Assembly (NCBI GenBank): GCA_012026795.1 | Contig: VEPM01000007.1 | Span: 1 to 64,000, forward strand | From: Candidatus Methanoperedens sp. | GTDB taxonomy: Archaea; Halobacteriota; Methanosarcinia; Methanosarcinales; Methanoperedenaceae | Reading direction: 5' to 3' | DNA: 64,000 nt | Part shown: piece by piece, positions 36,808 to 45,398 of the stretch | Layout: each line of letters begins with the position of its first letter | Numbering within the stretch: the stretch's first letter is position 1 | Program-made: the position numbers and the translations under genes | The notes under the pieces: model-generated | Databases searched by the model: none | Told to the model about the DNA's origin: nothing | Seen by the model: only the letters and a program-made list of their open reading frames with translations

Positions 36808-38260
36808 CCATCTCTGGTTTTTTAATATACTTCTCCATGAACTTTTTTGCTTCTGGAGGCATTTCACCTTTCATCTGGTTTGCCAGGTAAGAATCATTTA
36901 TAAGCAATCTTGTTACATCGATCATATAATTTTTCTTGAATTCACTCATCTTTTCGATCGCAGATAACTTATCCGTATAAAATTCCCTGAATGCATTAAG
37001 CAGATGTTTATTTAGCTCTTCTCTTGTCATATTAACGGGCTTGACGATGGGCTCAATAAGGTTATATTTAGAATAATCAAATTCCTCAATATATGGTGCA
37101 AGTTCAGGATAAATATCTGAATAAGGCCAGGGAGCGATAGCCAGGAAAAAAGCAAGATCAGGATTATAATATTTTGCAAGTTTTATCGCCTCAGCGATCG
37201 AAGACGGAGTTTCATCCGGCATCCCCAATACAAATGATGTTTCAGATATGATCCCTGCATTATTGATCAGGTCGATCGCCTGTTTGGATTCCTCGATCCT
37301 GAGGTTCTTTTTATATATATCCAGAGTGTTCTGGCTTGCTGATTCTGCTCCTACGTAAATATGGAGGATACCTGCTTTGACATATTTATCCATTATATCC
37401 TTATCCCTGAGAATATCATCAACTCTTGTTTCCATAAGGATTTCAATATCAAGGTTCTTCTCAATAAGAAGATCAAGGATTTTCTCCCAGCGCTTTCTGT
37501 CAAACGTGGGAGTTTCATCTGCTATCATCGCAACGTCCACGCCATAAGTAGCATTCAGGTATTCCAGTTCAGCTACGAAATTTTCAGGACTGCGTCCTCT
37601 CCATTTCTTTTTCCAGAAAAGCCTCTGGGAACAGAAGGTGCATTTTTGTGTACAGCCCCTTGAGGAACTCACAACTGCAAGAGTTGAGTTTTTTTTGGTC
37701 TTGAACGAATAATCCTTCCATTCAACCAGGTTCCATGCCATTGGGAGAGTATCAAGATCTTTAATCAGCGGCCTATCTTTTGTGGCAAATATCTTTCCAT
37801 TCCGGGAATACGCTATTCCCGGTACATCCAACTCCTTTCCTGCAAAAACATTATTAAGAAGTTCAGTTGTTGTTATCTCACCCTCCCCGCGCACTATGAA
37901 ATCTATGATATCCCCATCCTTTTGGAGGATATCCTCCCAGCAGAAATTAGAGTGTATACCGCCCAGCATTGTTATTATAGAAGGATTCACTTCTTTTGCA
38001 ATCTTCAGTATCGAGATAGCATCATACAGGCTTGATGTGTACGCAGCTGTCCCCACGGCATCCGGTGAATATTCAATTATGTATTTTTTGATATCATCAA
38101 AAGTATGGAATTTTGTCATTGCATCATATATCCTGACCTCATGACCTGAATCCTGAAGGCTTCCTGCAACATATACCATGCCCAGCGGCATCCATGAGCC
38201 GGCTGATTCAAGTACTCCACAGTGGTAAGGGGGTGTAATTAAAAGAACTTTTTTTTTCAT
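36773..38260 (-). CDS. B12-binding radical SAM protein (BchE/P-methylase-like)
   Basis: A 495-aa protein with an N-terminal cobalamin-binding Rossmann domain (about residues 20-150; no DXHXXG motif seen) and a radical SAM core with CTQKCTFC (CX3CX2C, about residues 202-209). Such enzymes methylate or cyclise unreactive carbons; the family includes the anaerobic Mg-protoporphyrin ester cyclase BchE. The substrate here cannot be read from sequence. Neighbouring heme-maturation genes make a tetrapyrrole or peptide substrate possible, but that is a guess. Strand and 3' overlap show it is not in an operon with the thioredoxin gene. Confidence 0.85.
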   Translation of the reverse strand: MKKKVLLITPPYHCGVLESAGSWMPLGMVYVAGSLQDSGHEVRIYDAMTKFHTFDDIKKYIIEYSPDAVGTAAYTSSLYDAISILKIAKEVNPSIITMLGGIHSNFCWEDILQKDGDIIDFIVRGEGEITTTELLNNVFAGKELDVPGIAYSRNGKIFATKDRPLIKDLDTLPMAWNLVEWKDYSFKTKKNSTLAVVSSSRGCTQKCTFCSQRLFWKKKWRGRSPENFVAELEYLNATYGVDVAMIADETPTFDRKRWEKILDLLIEKNLDIEILMETRVDDILRDKDIMDKYVKAGILHIYVGAESASQNTLDIYKKNLRIEESKQAIDLINNAGIISETSFVLGMPDETPSSIAEAIKLAKYYNPDLAFFLAIAPWPYSDIYPELAPYIEEFDYSKYNLIEPIVKPVNMTREELNKHLLNAFREFYTDKLSAIEKMSEFKKNYMIDVTRLLINDSYLANQMKGEMPPEAKKFMEKYIKKPEMVIDPPIVLVSY

Positions 38261-38339
38261 TTAAGCCTCTGATTGCTTCTAATTATAATTTGCAAGTATA
38301 CTATCCAATAATAGATATTGTTGTATATCAAATTAAGTT

Positions 38340-38390
38340 CAAACTATAAAATATCTTTGTTGAAAAATTAGAAAAAATAATATTTCTCTT
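38340..38390 (-). terminator. T-rich termination region after the 754-aa cytochrome
   Basis: On the minus strand, beyond the stop at 38415, the sequence becomes T-rich (TATTATTTTTTC then TAATTTTTC, about 38361-38385). Archaeal RNA polymerase commonly stops at such T-tracts. No hairpin is apparent. Confidence 0.35.
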
Positions 38391-38414
38391 TCTTCAAGCT
38401 CCCAGGACTTCTCC

Positions 38415-40679
38415 CTATATACTTGTAACAATCCCACTTATTATTCCTTTGAGTTTCAATATGAGATTTAAGTTCTGGATCGTCGTATTGCCAGGATAAA
38501 CAACAACTCCATTACTTGTGTTATCATAGAACTCCGGTTGTTTGCTTGCAGTCACATTATAAGTACCTGACTGTATTGCCAGAGCATAATTACCGTTAAT
38601 ATCGGTATATGTGAATGTGCTCCCGCCAGAAACTGTAATCAAGGCACCGGCGATTGCCGAACTATTGTTTGTTACTGCACCGCTGATCAATCCATTTGAC
38701 TGGACAATGAGGGTTGCGTTCTTTGTGGCACTCCACTGTTTCCCGATATCCATGCCCCTGACAAATATAGTATGGTTACCGTCTGAGAGACTGCTTGTAT
38801 CGAGCGTTGCATTAATGCTCTCCCAGTTTCCTTTGACTGCATTATAAAGACCATCTAACGCGTCCATGGGTATTCCTTTTCCCTGGCCGGGATCAACATC
38901 GATATAGTATTCAGCCCCACCAACACGTGAAGCGGCACCAAGTGCATCTTTAACCCTTGCTGTAACTTCAACAGGAGTTCCTTTTGTAACAGTTAGTGAA
39001 ACATTGTTATTTAAATAGACTGTATCGGTAGAACCTCCTGTACCAGAAAATGTCCTGTCAACATTATGTTTTTCCAGAGTATCCAGACTACTAGTATTAC
39101 TAATTCCAAGATGGCAATTGCTGCCACCACATGTTGAATAATCGGCCATGTTAGTCTCTGACAAGTTAGCTGCCCCATATTTGTCCGCATATGTCGTATG
39201 ACACGAGCGGCAATTAAAGGTGACCGGGATGCCCAGGCTTTCATTGTGCAGGTCCGATGCACTGCCATCCACATGGCACCCATTGCATGTTGCTTTGCCA
39301 ATATGGCCTGTTGTTATAAGTGTAGCATTACCATAGCTTGAATTTGATGGATTGTGGCAATTATTACAATCTTTGTTATAATTTTGAGCATCGCCCTGCG
39401 ACATGAAACCGAATCTAGGCTTTGATGTCTGGTTTACTGTATTTACAAGTGATTCATTTGTCCCATAATGACCAACACTTGCATTTACCGAATAAGCATA
39501 TTTATTGATGCTGTTGTTATGACAGGTTGAGCAATATGCGGTAGTTGTTATATTTCCACCTGCGCTTATATCAACTTTTGGCGGTTTGTGGTTCTTGATA
39601 ATCAGAGCAGAGAAATTGCCTTCTGTGTGGCAATCCGTGCATATTTTGGTTTTTGTTGTAAACCCGCCCAGCATCATCTCTGAAAAGTTGAAATCATAAT
39701 GACAGGTAATGCAATCATCGTTTGTAAGATCATTATTCCCACTTGAAGTATTCGTATTGGAATGTTTGCCAAAAGATTCTAATTCTATCGCCGGGTAAGT
39801 AATATCATCTTTCCCAATCTGTGGATTTCTATGACATCCCATACATTCGCTTCCTTCAGCTTCGGCTACGTTATGCACGAAGTCTTTAAAGCTTGCATTT
39901 CTCCCTGCTAATTCACCATGGCAATATTTACAGAACTCATTGTCATAACTTTCCAATGTATGATTAAAGTAATCAACGGAATTCCCATTCCAGCTTGTTC
40001 CATTTGTTATTTCTGGCGGGACATTCAGTCCGGCTGATTCAAAAGTAGATTTCATAAAACTCCAATTTGAATCTCCTTTATAATGACAACCTGAACAAGA
40101 GGCATATTGCTTATCCGATGTCCAATTAAGTATTCTGCCTATTGGAGTAGTATTATGAAGTGTATTATCATGACAGAATTTGCATGCAGTCCTGGGTTCT
40201 GTATTGTTCCAGTAGTTTCCCCATCGTGTTCCGTTTGACGGTTTATTACTATGTGTGAAATTAACAGGGATTTTAGGAGCTGAAGTAAAATTCATATTAG
40301 AGATATTACCCTGGTGACATCCGGGGCATGAGGTAGCAGTGGATTTGCTTCCATATAAACCATTAGTTTGTATGAAACCAAGAGTATGAGGATTTGTAAG
40401 GTGACAGGATTCGCACATCACGGTATTGTTATGCGGCCTTTTATATGGAGCCAGTACACCATCACCATTTGTATCATTCGGGAAGGTAGTATCATTATGA
40501 CACGATATACACCTTTCACTTGTGGGTGAGTAACCTGTTTCCGGGGCATTGGTTATGGATATTATCGCAGCTAAAAATATTATTGCCAATACAGTAAATA
40601 AAAATGGACCTACAATTTTATTCCCACGATTTTTTAATTTTTTTTCCCATAAACGGCTTAACTGCAAGAATGTCCTCAT
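38415..40679 (-). CDS. Multiheme c-type cytochrome, 754 aa, 14 heme motifs
   Basis: I chose the ATG at 40679; the frame also opens 6 nt upstream at a TTG. A hydrophobic segment (about residues 26-43) is a signal peptide or anchor. Thirteen CX2CH and one CX4CH (CGGSNCH) lie between residues ~57 and ~540. The heme array is followed by the same tail as the giants: the domain with EYYID and GMDIGKQW, a carboxypeptidase-regulatory-like domain (LISGAVTN...) and an end reading GIISGIVTSI. It is thus a small version of the giant architecture without tandem modules. Upstream: a TATA element (40719-40731) and GGATAG (40686-40691) 6 nt before the ATG. Predicted secreted electron carrier. Confidence 0.93.
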   Translation of the reverse strand: MRTFLQLSRLWEKKLKNRGNKIVGPFLFTVLAIIFLAAIISITNAPETGYSPTSERCISCHNDTTFPNDTNGDGVLAPYKRPHNNTVMCESCHLTNPHTLGFIQTNGLYGSKSTATSCPGCHQGNISNMNFTSAPKIPVNFTHSNKPSNGTRWGNYWNNTEPRTACKFCHDNTLHNTTPIGRILNWTSDKQYASCSGCHYKGDSNWSFMKSTFESAGLNVPPEITNGTSWNGNSVDYFNHTLESYDNEFCKYCHGELAGRNASFKDFVHNVAEAEGSECMGCHRNPQIGKDDITYPAIELESFGKHSNTNTSSGNNDLTNDDCITCHYDFNFSEMMLGGFTTKTKICTDCHTEGNFSALIIKNHKPPKVDISAGGNITTTAYCSTCHNNSINKYAYSVNASVGHYGTNESLVNTVNQTSKPRFGFMSQGDAQNYNKDCNNCHNPSNSSYGNATLITTGHIGKATCNGCHVDGSASDLHNESLGIPVTFNCRSCHTTYADKYGAANLSETNMADYSTCGGSNCHLGISNTSSLDTLEKHNVDRTFSGTGGSTDTVYLNNNVSLTVTKGTPVEVTARVKDALGAASRVGGAEYYIDVDPGQGKGIPMDALDGLYNAVKGNWESINATLDTSSLSDGNHTIFVRGMDIGKQWSATKNATLIVQSNGLISGAVTNNSSAIAGALITVSGGSTFTYTDINGNYALAIQSGTYNVTASKQPEFYDNTSNGVVVYPGNTTIQNLNLILKLKGIISGIVTSI

Positions 40680-40685
40680 AATCAA

Positions 40686-40735
40686 CTATCCCAATTTATC
40701 CTGATCGAACAATGGCAGCATATATTATAAACCTT
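40686..40735 (-). promoter_or_regulatory. Promoter and leader of the 14-heme cytochrome
   Basis: On the minus strand, purine-rich GGAAAGG (BRE-like) followed by TTTATAATATATG (about 40719-40731) is a good archaeal TATA box, about 40 nt before the ATG. GGATAG at 40686-40691 ends 6 nt before the ATG, as in the 2,846-aa cytochrome. Confidence 0.55.
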
Positions 40736-40759
40736 TCCAAACGTGTTTATTAATTTATA

Positions 40760-42526
40760 TCATAAAAATATTTGATACATCCATTTTAAAATATTCCCCA
40801 ATATCGGCAATATAGCAAAATTCTGTGAAGGCGATATATATGTCATGCTTACGACCCAGTAATAAAAAAGCATCAAAAAAGACGCTTCAGCTATTGATAA
40901 AGATATAAAAAACATAGTTAATTTCTTCGTAATTACAAAAAATCGTTCATTTTTTATTAAAATATTTAATGATACAACAATTAACAAAAATACCGCTGTT
41001 AATTGTGAAACATAATAATATAAATACATGAATCGTACAGGGAATTGTTCTATAAAATAGATACTACCCAATAATATTAATACTCCATATACTATGGCTA
41101 TTGTTTTGAATTCAACCTCGATCAGTTCCTTTATTCTATCTATTCTCAATATAAAATAAAGTAATATAATATATATCATAAGAAGATACCTGTATTCAAG
41201 TACCGCAGGGGTATCTGTTATTATAGAACCGAATAAATTTATATTTAATAATATATATAATAAACTATATGCGCCCAGAAGTATTGCAATATATACAAAG
41301 AAAAATTTATCCAATATATTTAGTTTGATCCTGGACTTACCCATATAAACAATAAATGCAAGCGCAATTATTAAAAATGGACTAACCAAAAAAACACCGA
41401 ATGTATTATTCAATTTAATAAATAAAACAGAAAAAATAATTCCTATAAAAGATTCATTTATTGAATTCCATTTATATCCGAGTTTGTCCAGAAGTTCACT
41501 TTGCTTATTATTCCCATTGTTATCAAGTAAAATGAAATCCTTTGACGTTTCCAGTGTTATTCCTTCATCTGTCAGCGGAGTATTTTCTAAAATTGAAAAC
41601 GGGGTTCCGAGAATCAAATAATTAAAGATCAAATAGGGTATTAACGATATCAAAATGATTGATAAAACAGATAATACATATTTAATATTTATTTTTTTAA
41701 CGGTAATAAAATGCATTACTATAAGCGATATTAGAAGTACAGTACCGTCTAAAATTCGTGTCCAGATACATAATCCTGCTAAAACATAAGAAATAAATAT
41801 ATATTTATTTTGTTTTGTTTCATAATGTTGATAAAAATAATAAATGGATAATAACGTAAAAAATAAAGTTAAACTATGGTGTTTAAGTGTAATGGCATAA
41901 AATGAAATCGGGGTAGCAAGGATCACAAAAAAAGAGGCGAATAATGCAATTTTATTTCCAAAAAAAATGTTAAATAATTTATAAATGATCAATGCAATAA
42001 GCGAAGTAATTATAATATTAGTAAATTCTATAGAAATCAGTTCACCCCATTTTGGAAAATAAATGGGTTCAAAGAAAAACCAATTGGATAAAAATAAAAT
42101 TCCAGACGATAAAACACCGATTTTTAAAGCATTACCTGATTTCTTATACTTCATAATAAAATAAGCGATCATCCCACCGCTTAATGCCCATAACTGCAAT
42201 ATTAAAAGATGTGCACCATAATAATTATCGATTATTTTTAATATATAATATACAGGTAAAGATAAAATAAGTAAAGAATAACTGAATAATCCATAAAGGT
42301 TATTACCAACTACTATAAAAATTCCTTTTTCTGTGTTTATCTTGGCAATTTTAATAGCTAAAGAACCGTTTATTAAATTATAAAACTGATCTAATATCAC
42401 CCCCTCGTCAGATAAAAATAACCGGGTTCCTGCAAAGGTGAGAAGAATGAAAAATGAACTGGTAAATACAAATAATGGAATTGGATTGGAATCGAAGTAA
42501 TTCAATATCTTTTTAATAATATTCAT
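40760..42526 (-). CDS. Polytopic membrane glycosyltransferase-like protein (PMT/GT-C fold)
   Basis: A 588-aa protein (ATG at 42526; an in-frame TTG lies 36 nt upstream) with about 12-13 transmembrane helices and an early acidic loop (FLSDEGVILDQFYNLI). The layout is that of GT-C glycosyltransferases that use lipid-linked sugars (PMT_2/DUF2029-like). I cannot assign substrate or exact family. It is 52 bp downstream of the winged-helix/TM gene and on the same strand, so it is probably the last gene of the minD operon. It may belong to envelope glycosylation with aglB and the Agl23-like gene further on. Confidence 0.7.
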   Translation of the reverse strand: MNIIKKILNYFDSNPIPLFVFTSSFFILLTFAGTRLFLSDEGVILDQFYNLINGSLAIKIAKINTEKGIFIVVGNNLYGLFSYSLLILSLPVYYILKIIDNYYGAHLLILQLWALSGGMIAYFIMKYKKSGNALKIGVLSSGILFLSNWFFFEPIYFPKWGELISIEFTNIIITSLIALIIYKLFNIFFGNKIALFASFFVILATPISFYAITLKHHSLTLFFTLLSIYYFYQHYETKQNKYIFISYVLAGLCIWTRILDGTVLLISLIVMHFITVKKINIKYVLSVLSIILISLIPYLIFNYLILGTPFSILENTPLTDEGITLETSKDFILLDNNGNNKQSELLDKLGYKWNSINESFIGIIFSVLFIKLNNTFGVFLVSPFLIIALAFIVYMGKSRIKLNILDKFFFVYIAILLGAYSLLYILLNINLFGSIITDTPAVLEYRYLLMIYIILLYFILRIDRIKELIEVEFKTIAIVYGVLILLGSIYFIEQFPVRFMYLYYYVSQLTAVFLLIVVSLNILIKNERFFVITKKLTMFFISLSIAEASFLMLFYYWVVSMTYISPSQNFAILPILGNILKWMYQIFL

Positions 42527-42577
42527 TTTCTGCCTGCCTGCTAATAATTCAAATATATACAAAAATTTGAAAGTTCT

Positions 42578-43183
42578 TTATAAAACCCCGAAATAAATAA
42601 TCAAAATAATTAATATTATTACTGAAACGACAAGTATCAAATCAATTGATTTTTGGATCTTTATATTTCGTTCCTTTCTATTTTCAATAACTATTTCAAT
42701 AAATTCAATGATTGGTCTCCAGACCTCTTCCGGGTTGCCAGTTTCAAATTCTTCGATCACATTTTTACCTTTAGATGTAATTACACAGAATTGAAAATAT
42801 TTTATAAAACCATCCTTAATAAGTTTATATATATGTTTCTCGACTACCGGACTCCTGATTTGGAGTGCATTTGATATTTCTTTAATGGTCTTAAAGCCAT
42901 AAGTTACAGATTTCAGAATGGCATAGTCCACTTCTCCAAAAACTATATCTTCATTTTCCGTATTGTCCTGATAGTTATTTTCCCTGATTCTCCGGACCTG
43001 GACAACCGGACCTTCTTTTTGTATGGTTTTTTCTTCATCCTGCCTGGTTTCTGCTTTTTGTGATTTTATTATATTTTCTTCAGGTTGTTTCTTTGGAGTT
43101 TTTTGTTTTACATCTTTTGGTGTTAGCCATGGGCTATCATCCATAAAAAAATTTAAAACATCTTTATCTTTCGATTTTTCCAT
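42578..43183 (-). CDS. Winged-helix protein with C-terminal membrane anchor
   Basis: A 201-aa protein in three parts: a charged, probably disordered N-terminus (residues 1-75), a winged-helix/ArsR-like domain (about 78-150: DYAILKSVTYGFKTIKEIS...) and one C-terminal helix (about 178-200) that would anchor it in the membrane. Such tail-anchored wHTH proteins are common and little known in archaea. It starts 2 bp after the minD stop, so the two should be co-translated. It may tether DNA or partners of MinD to the membrane; this is inferred. Confidence 0.75.
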   Translation of the reverse strand: MEKSKDKDVLNFFMDDSPWLTPKDVKQKTPKKQPEENIIKSQKAETRQDEEKTIQKEGPVVQVRRIRENNYQDNTENEDIVFGEVDYAILKSVTYGFKTIKEISNALQIRSPVVEKHIYKLIKDGFIKYFQFCVITSKGKNVIEEFETGNPEEVWRPIIEFIEIVIENRKERNIKIQKSIDLILVVSVIILIILIIYFGVL

Positions 43184-43185
43184 GT

Positions 43186-43923
43186 TTATCTTAACAACCT
43201 GGCAAAAATACTTTTTTTCTCAGGAATCCCACCGATCTTTTTTGCTATTTTCATCAAGGCCTTTGCAGATGGTGATTTTGGTTTCAGCAGGATAAGAGGT
43301 TTTTTTGTATCCCTGGATTTAATGATAGAATCATCTTCCGGTATAACACCTATTACGGGTAATCCCAGCTTTACTCCAAGGTCATTATATATACTCTTTT
43401 TATATTTATTTACAATAATTCCTGTTATATTCAGGCCGGCAAGACCTGCAACACCTTTGACTTTTTGCGCATCCGATATAGAAGCAGGTTCCGGGTTAAC
43501 AACTAATATTACCTCATCTGAATAAGTAACAGGCAATATGCTGAACTTCGAAAGACCTGCAGGAACATCAAGAATTATAAAATCATAATCCGAATTCTTA
43601 AGCTCAGATATAATTTCACCTAATTTGTCCATATTCACATCTTTCAGGGCCTGAAGTGAAGAGCCGCATGGTAAAATATTTAGTCCCATCTGGATTTGAT
43701 ATATTGCATTCCTGACATCTGATGAACCATTAAGCACTTCAAGAAGAGTTATCATAGGCTTTTCAAGACCGGTATATAGATCCAGGTTTGGGAGGGATAT
43801 ATCAGTATCCACAACTAAAACTTTTTTGTTCAAAGATGCTAATGCAAACCCGATATTTAGTGCAACGGTTGTTTTTCCAACACCGCCTTTCCCTGATGCT
43901 AGAGCAATGATTTTTGGAGCCAT
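43186..43923 (-). CDS. minD: MinD/ParA-type P-loop ATPase
   Basis: A 245-aa deviant Walker A ATPase with SGKGGVGKTT at residues 10-19, VVDTDISLPNL as the A' motif, and LDVPAGLS as Walker B. The C-terminus (KKSIFARLLR) can form the amphipathic membrane-targeting helix typical of MinD. Archaeal MinD-like ATPases position membrane machinery; they need not act in division. It lies between a membrane-anchored wHTH protein and a surface-type membrane protein, so it may organise an envelope complex. Confidence 0.88.
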   Translation of the reverse strand: MAPKIIALASGKGGVGKTTVALNIGFALASLNKKVLVVDTDISLPNLDLYTGLEKPMITLLEVLNGSSDVRNAIYQIQMGLNILPCGSSLQALKDVNMDKLGEIISELKNSDYDFIILDVPAGLSKFSILPVTYSDEVILVVNPEPASISDAQKVKGVAGLAGLNITGIIVNKYKKSIYNDLGVKLGLPVIGVIPEDDSIIKSRDTKKPLILLKPKSPSAKALMKIAKKIGGIPEKKSIFARLLR

Positions 43924-43927
43924 TTTC

Positions 43928-45217
43928 TCACTTTAACTTCCATTTTAAATACAATCTTAATGCTACTATGGATATTATAAGTATTGAAAGACCAATTATG
44001 TATTTAAGCTCTGGTTTTTTTTCTTCTATAGATATTATTGAAATATTTGTTGCATTCGTAACCTGTTCAGGGGATTCTACAAAAAATATCTTGCTTAGAG
44101 ATGTATTTGTTATTGAAACCCTGTAAGCGCCCGGTTCAGGTTTCGTTACATTAAATTTTACATCTTGAGTCTCGGTAAAATTCAGGAAAACTTCTTTTTG
44201 TTCTTCAAGTTTATCATTAATTAACAGTTCCACAGGTTGAGAACCTTCTTTACCGACATTTTCAACGGTCACAGAAATAGTTACGGTCTCACCCTGAATA
44301 ACACTTAATTTATCTATCTGTAAATCCTTAATATTAAATGAAGTGGGTTTTTCAACTATTTTCTCTGGAACTATGCTGAAGAATGCAGAATTATTTAATC
44401 CCATTGCATTAGGTCCTATAGGAATTATCTCTATCAAATGGTCTCCTACGATATCGGATGAGACTATGGTAGTAACATTACGGGATTTGTAACCTTCAAG
44501 TTCTATCGTAGTATTACCTATTTCTTTGCCATCCAATAATATCAAAACCGGGGTTGAACCTTTATCATAAAAGGTATTCAGAACATTGAAACTGATTTGA
44601 ATTTGTTCTTTTGGTGCAACGCTGTACCTGTCAAGGATTATATTTTCAACTCTGAATCTATCTACCGGATATTTGTTTGCGTACCTATCCACATAAAATG
44701 TTTTACTTATGTTTATAAGTTGATTTTGATCACCTAATATATCGCTTCGATTAATTTCAGGTATATCCGGTATTCCTGAGCCATTCAAATACGATTCTGT
44801 AAGGTTAAAATAATAATCATTCATCAGGGAATCATTAAGCAGATCAAAAACATGGATTTGTACTGTATATACTCCGTCTTCCCAGCTTTGTGGGATACTC
44901 TTTGAGTATACGACAAAATCATTTTCCCTGTAATCATCATATTTACTACTCAAAGATGAAGTATCTACAATATTGTCATTTGCATCTTTAATTAGAAAAA
45001 CATAATCAACAGCTACATGGCGCCTATGATTAATCCCATTTGATTCCACATATATTTTCATGATACTTCCTGGAGGAAACCTGTCATTCCAGTGCAAATC
45101 ATAATCCTGCAATCCTCTTACATTATAAACTATCCTTGCATATGCATTGTCCATTGCCATCGAGGGAGAAGACATTAATATGAAAATTATTATTATGATG
45201 GCTAGCTTATAATTCAT
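43928..45217 (-). CDS. Secreted CARDB-domain protein with C-terminal membrane anchor
   Basis: A 429-aa protein with a signal peptide (about residues 4-21, ending SMA), an extracellular region with at least two Ig-like/CARDB domains (QIDKLSVIQGETVTISVTVENVG is the clearest, about 300-370) and a C-terminal helix (about 402-420) followed by KWKLK. It has no PGF motif before the helix. Several N-glycosylation sequons are present. It is 4 bp upstream of minD and likely co-transcribed. A structural or adhesive surface protein is the likely role; no enzyme motif is seen. Confidence 0.75.
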   Translation of the reverse strand: MNYKLAIIIIIFILMSSPSMAMDNAYARIVYNVRGLQDYDLHWNDRFPPGSIMKIYVESNGINHRRHVAVDYVFLIKDANDNIVDTSSLSSKYDDYRENDFVVYSKSIPQSWEDGVYTVQIHVFDLLNDSLMNDYYFNLTESYLNGSGIPDIPEINRSDILGDQNQLINISKTFYVDRYANKYPVDRFRVENIILDRYSVAPKEQIQISFNVLNTFYDKGSTPVLILLDGKEIGNTTIELEGYKSRNVTTIVSSDIVGDHLIEIIPIGPNAMGLNNSAFFSIVPEKIVEKPTSFNIKDLQIDKLSVIQGETVTISVTVENVGKEGSQPVELLINDKLEEQKEVFLNFTETQDVKFNVTKPEPGAYRVSITNTSLSKIFFVESPEQVTNATNISIISIEEKKPELKYIIGLSILIISIVALRLYLKWKLK

Positions 45218-45398
45218 GTGTAAAGTTCTTCAACTTTAGTTATAAAGATTTTGATAAAATGCTATTTTCAATTTAGTAATATATATTTGTTGATACTATC
45301 ACAATTCTGGCATAAAATAAAGAATTCCATTTTCATGAATAATAGATACTGCTAAAGGAATATATATATTTAGTTATTTGGAAAGATAATAACACTTT
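45218..45398 (-). promoter_or_regulatory. Intergenic region with TATA-like elements before the CARDB-minD operon
   Basis: An AT-rich 181-bp gap without a gene. TATA-like stretches on the minus strand lie at about 45280-45295 (AATATATATTAC) and about 45355-45372 (AAATATATATATTCC). Either could drive the four genes from 45217 down to 40760. Confidence 0.4.
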
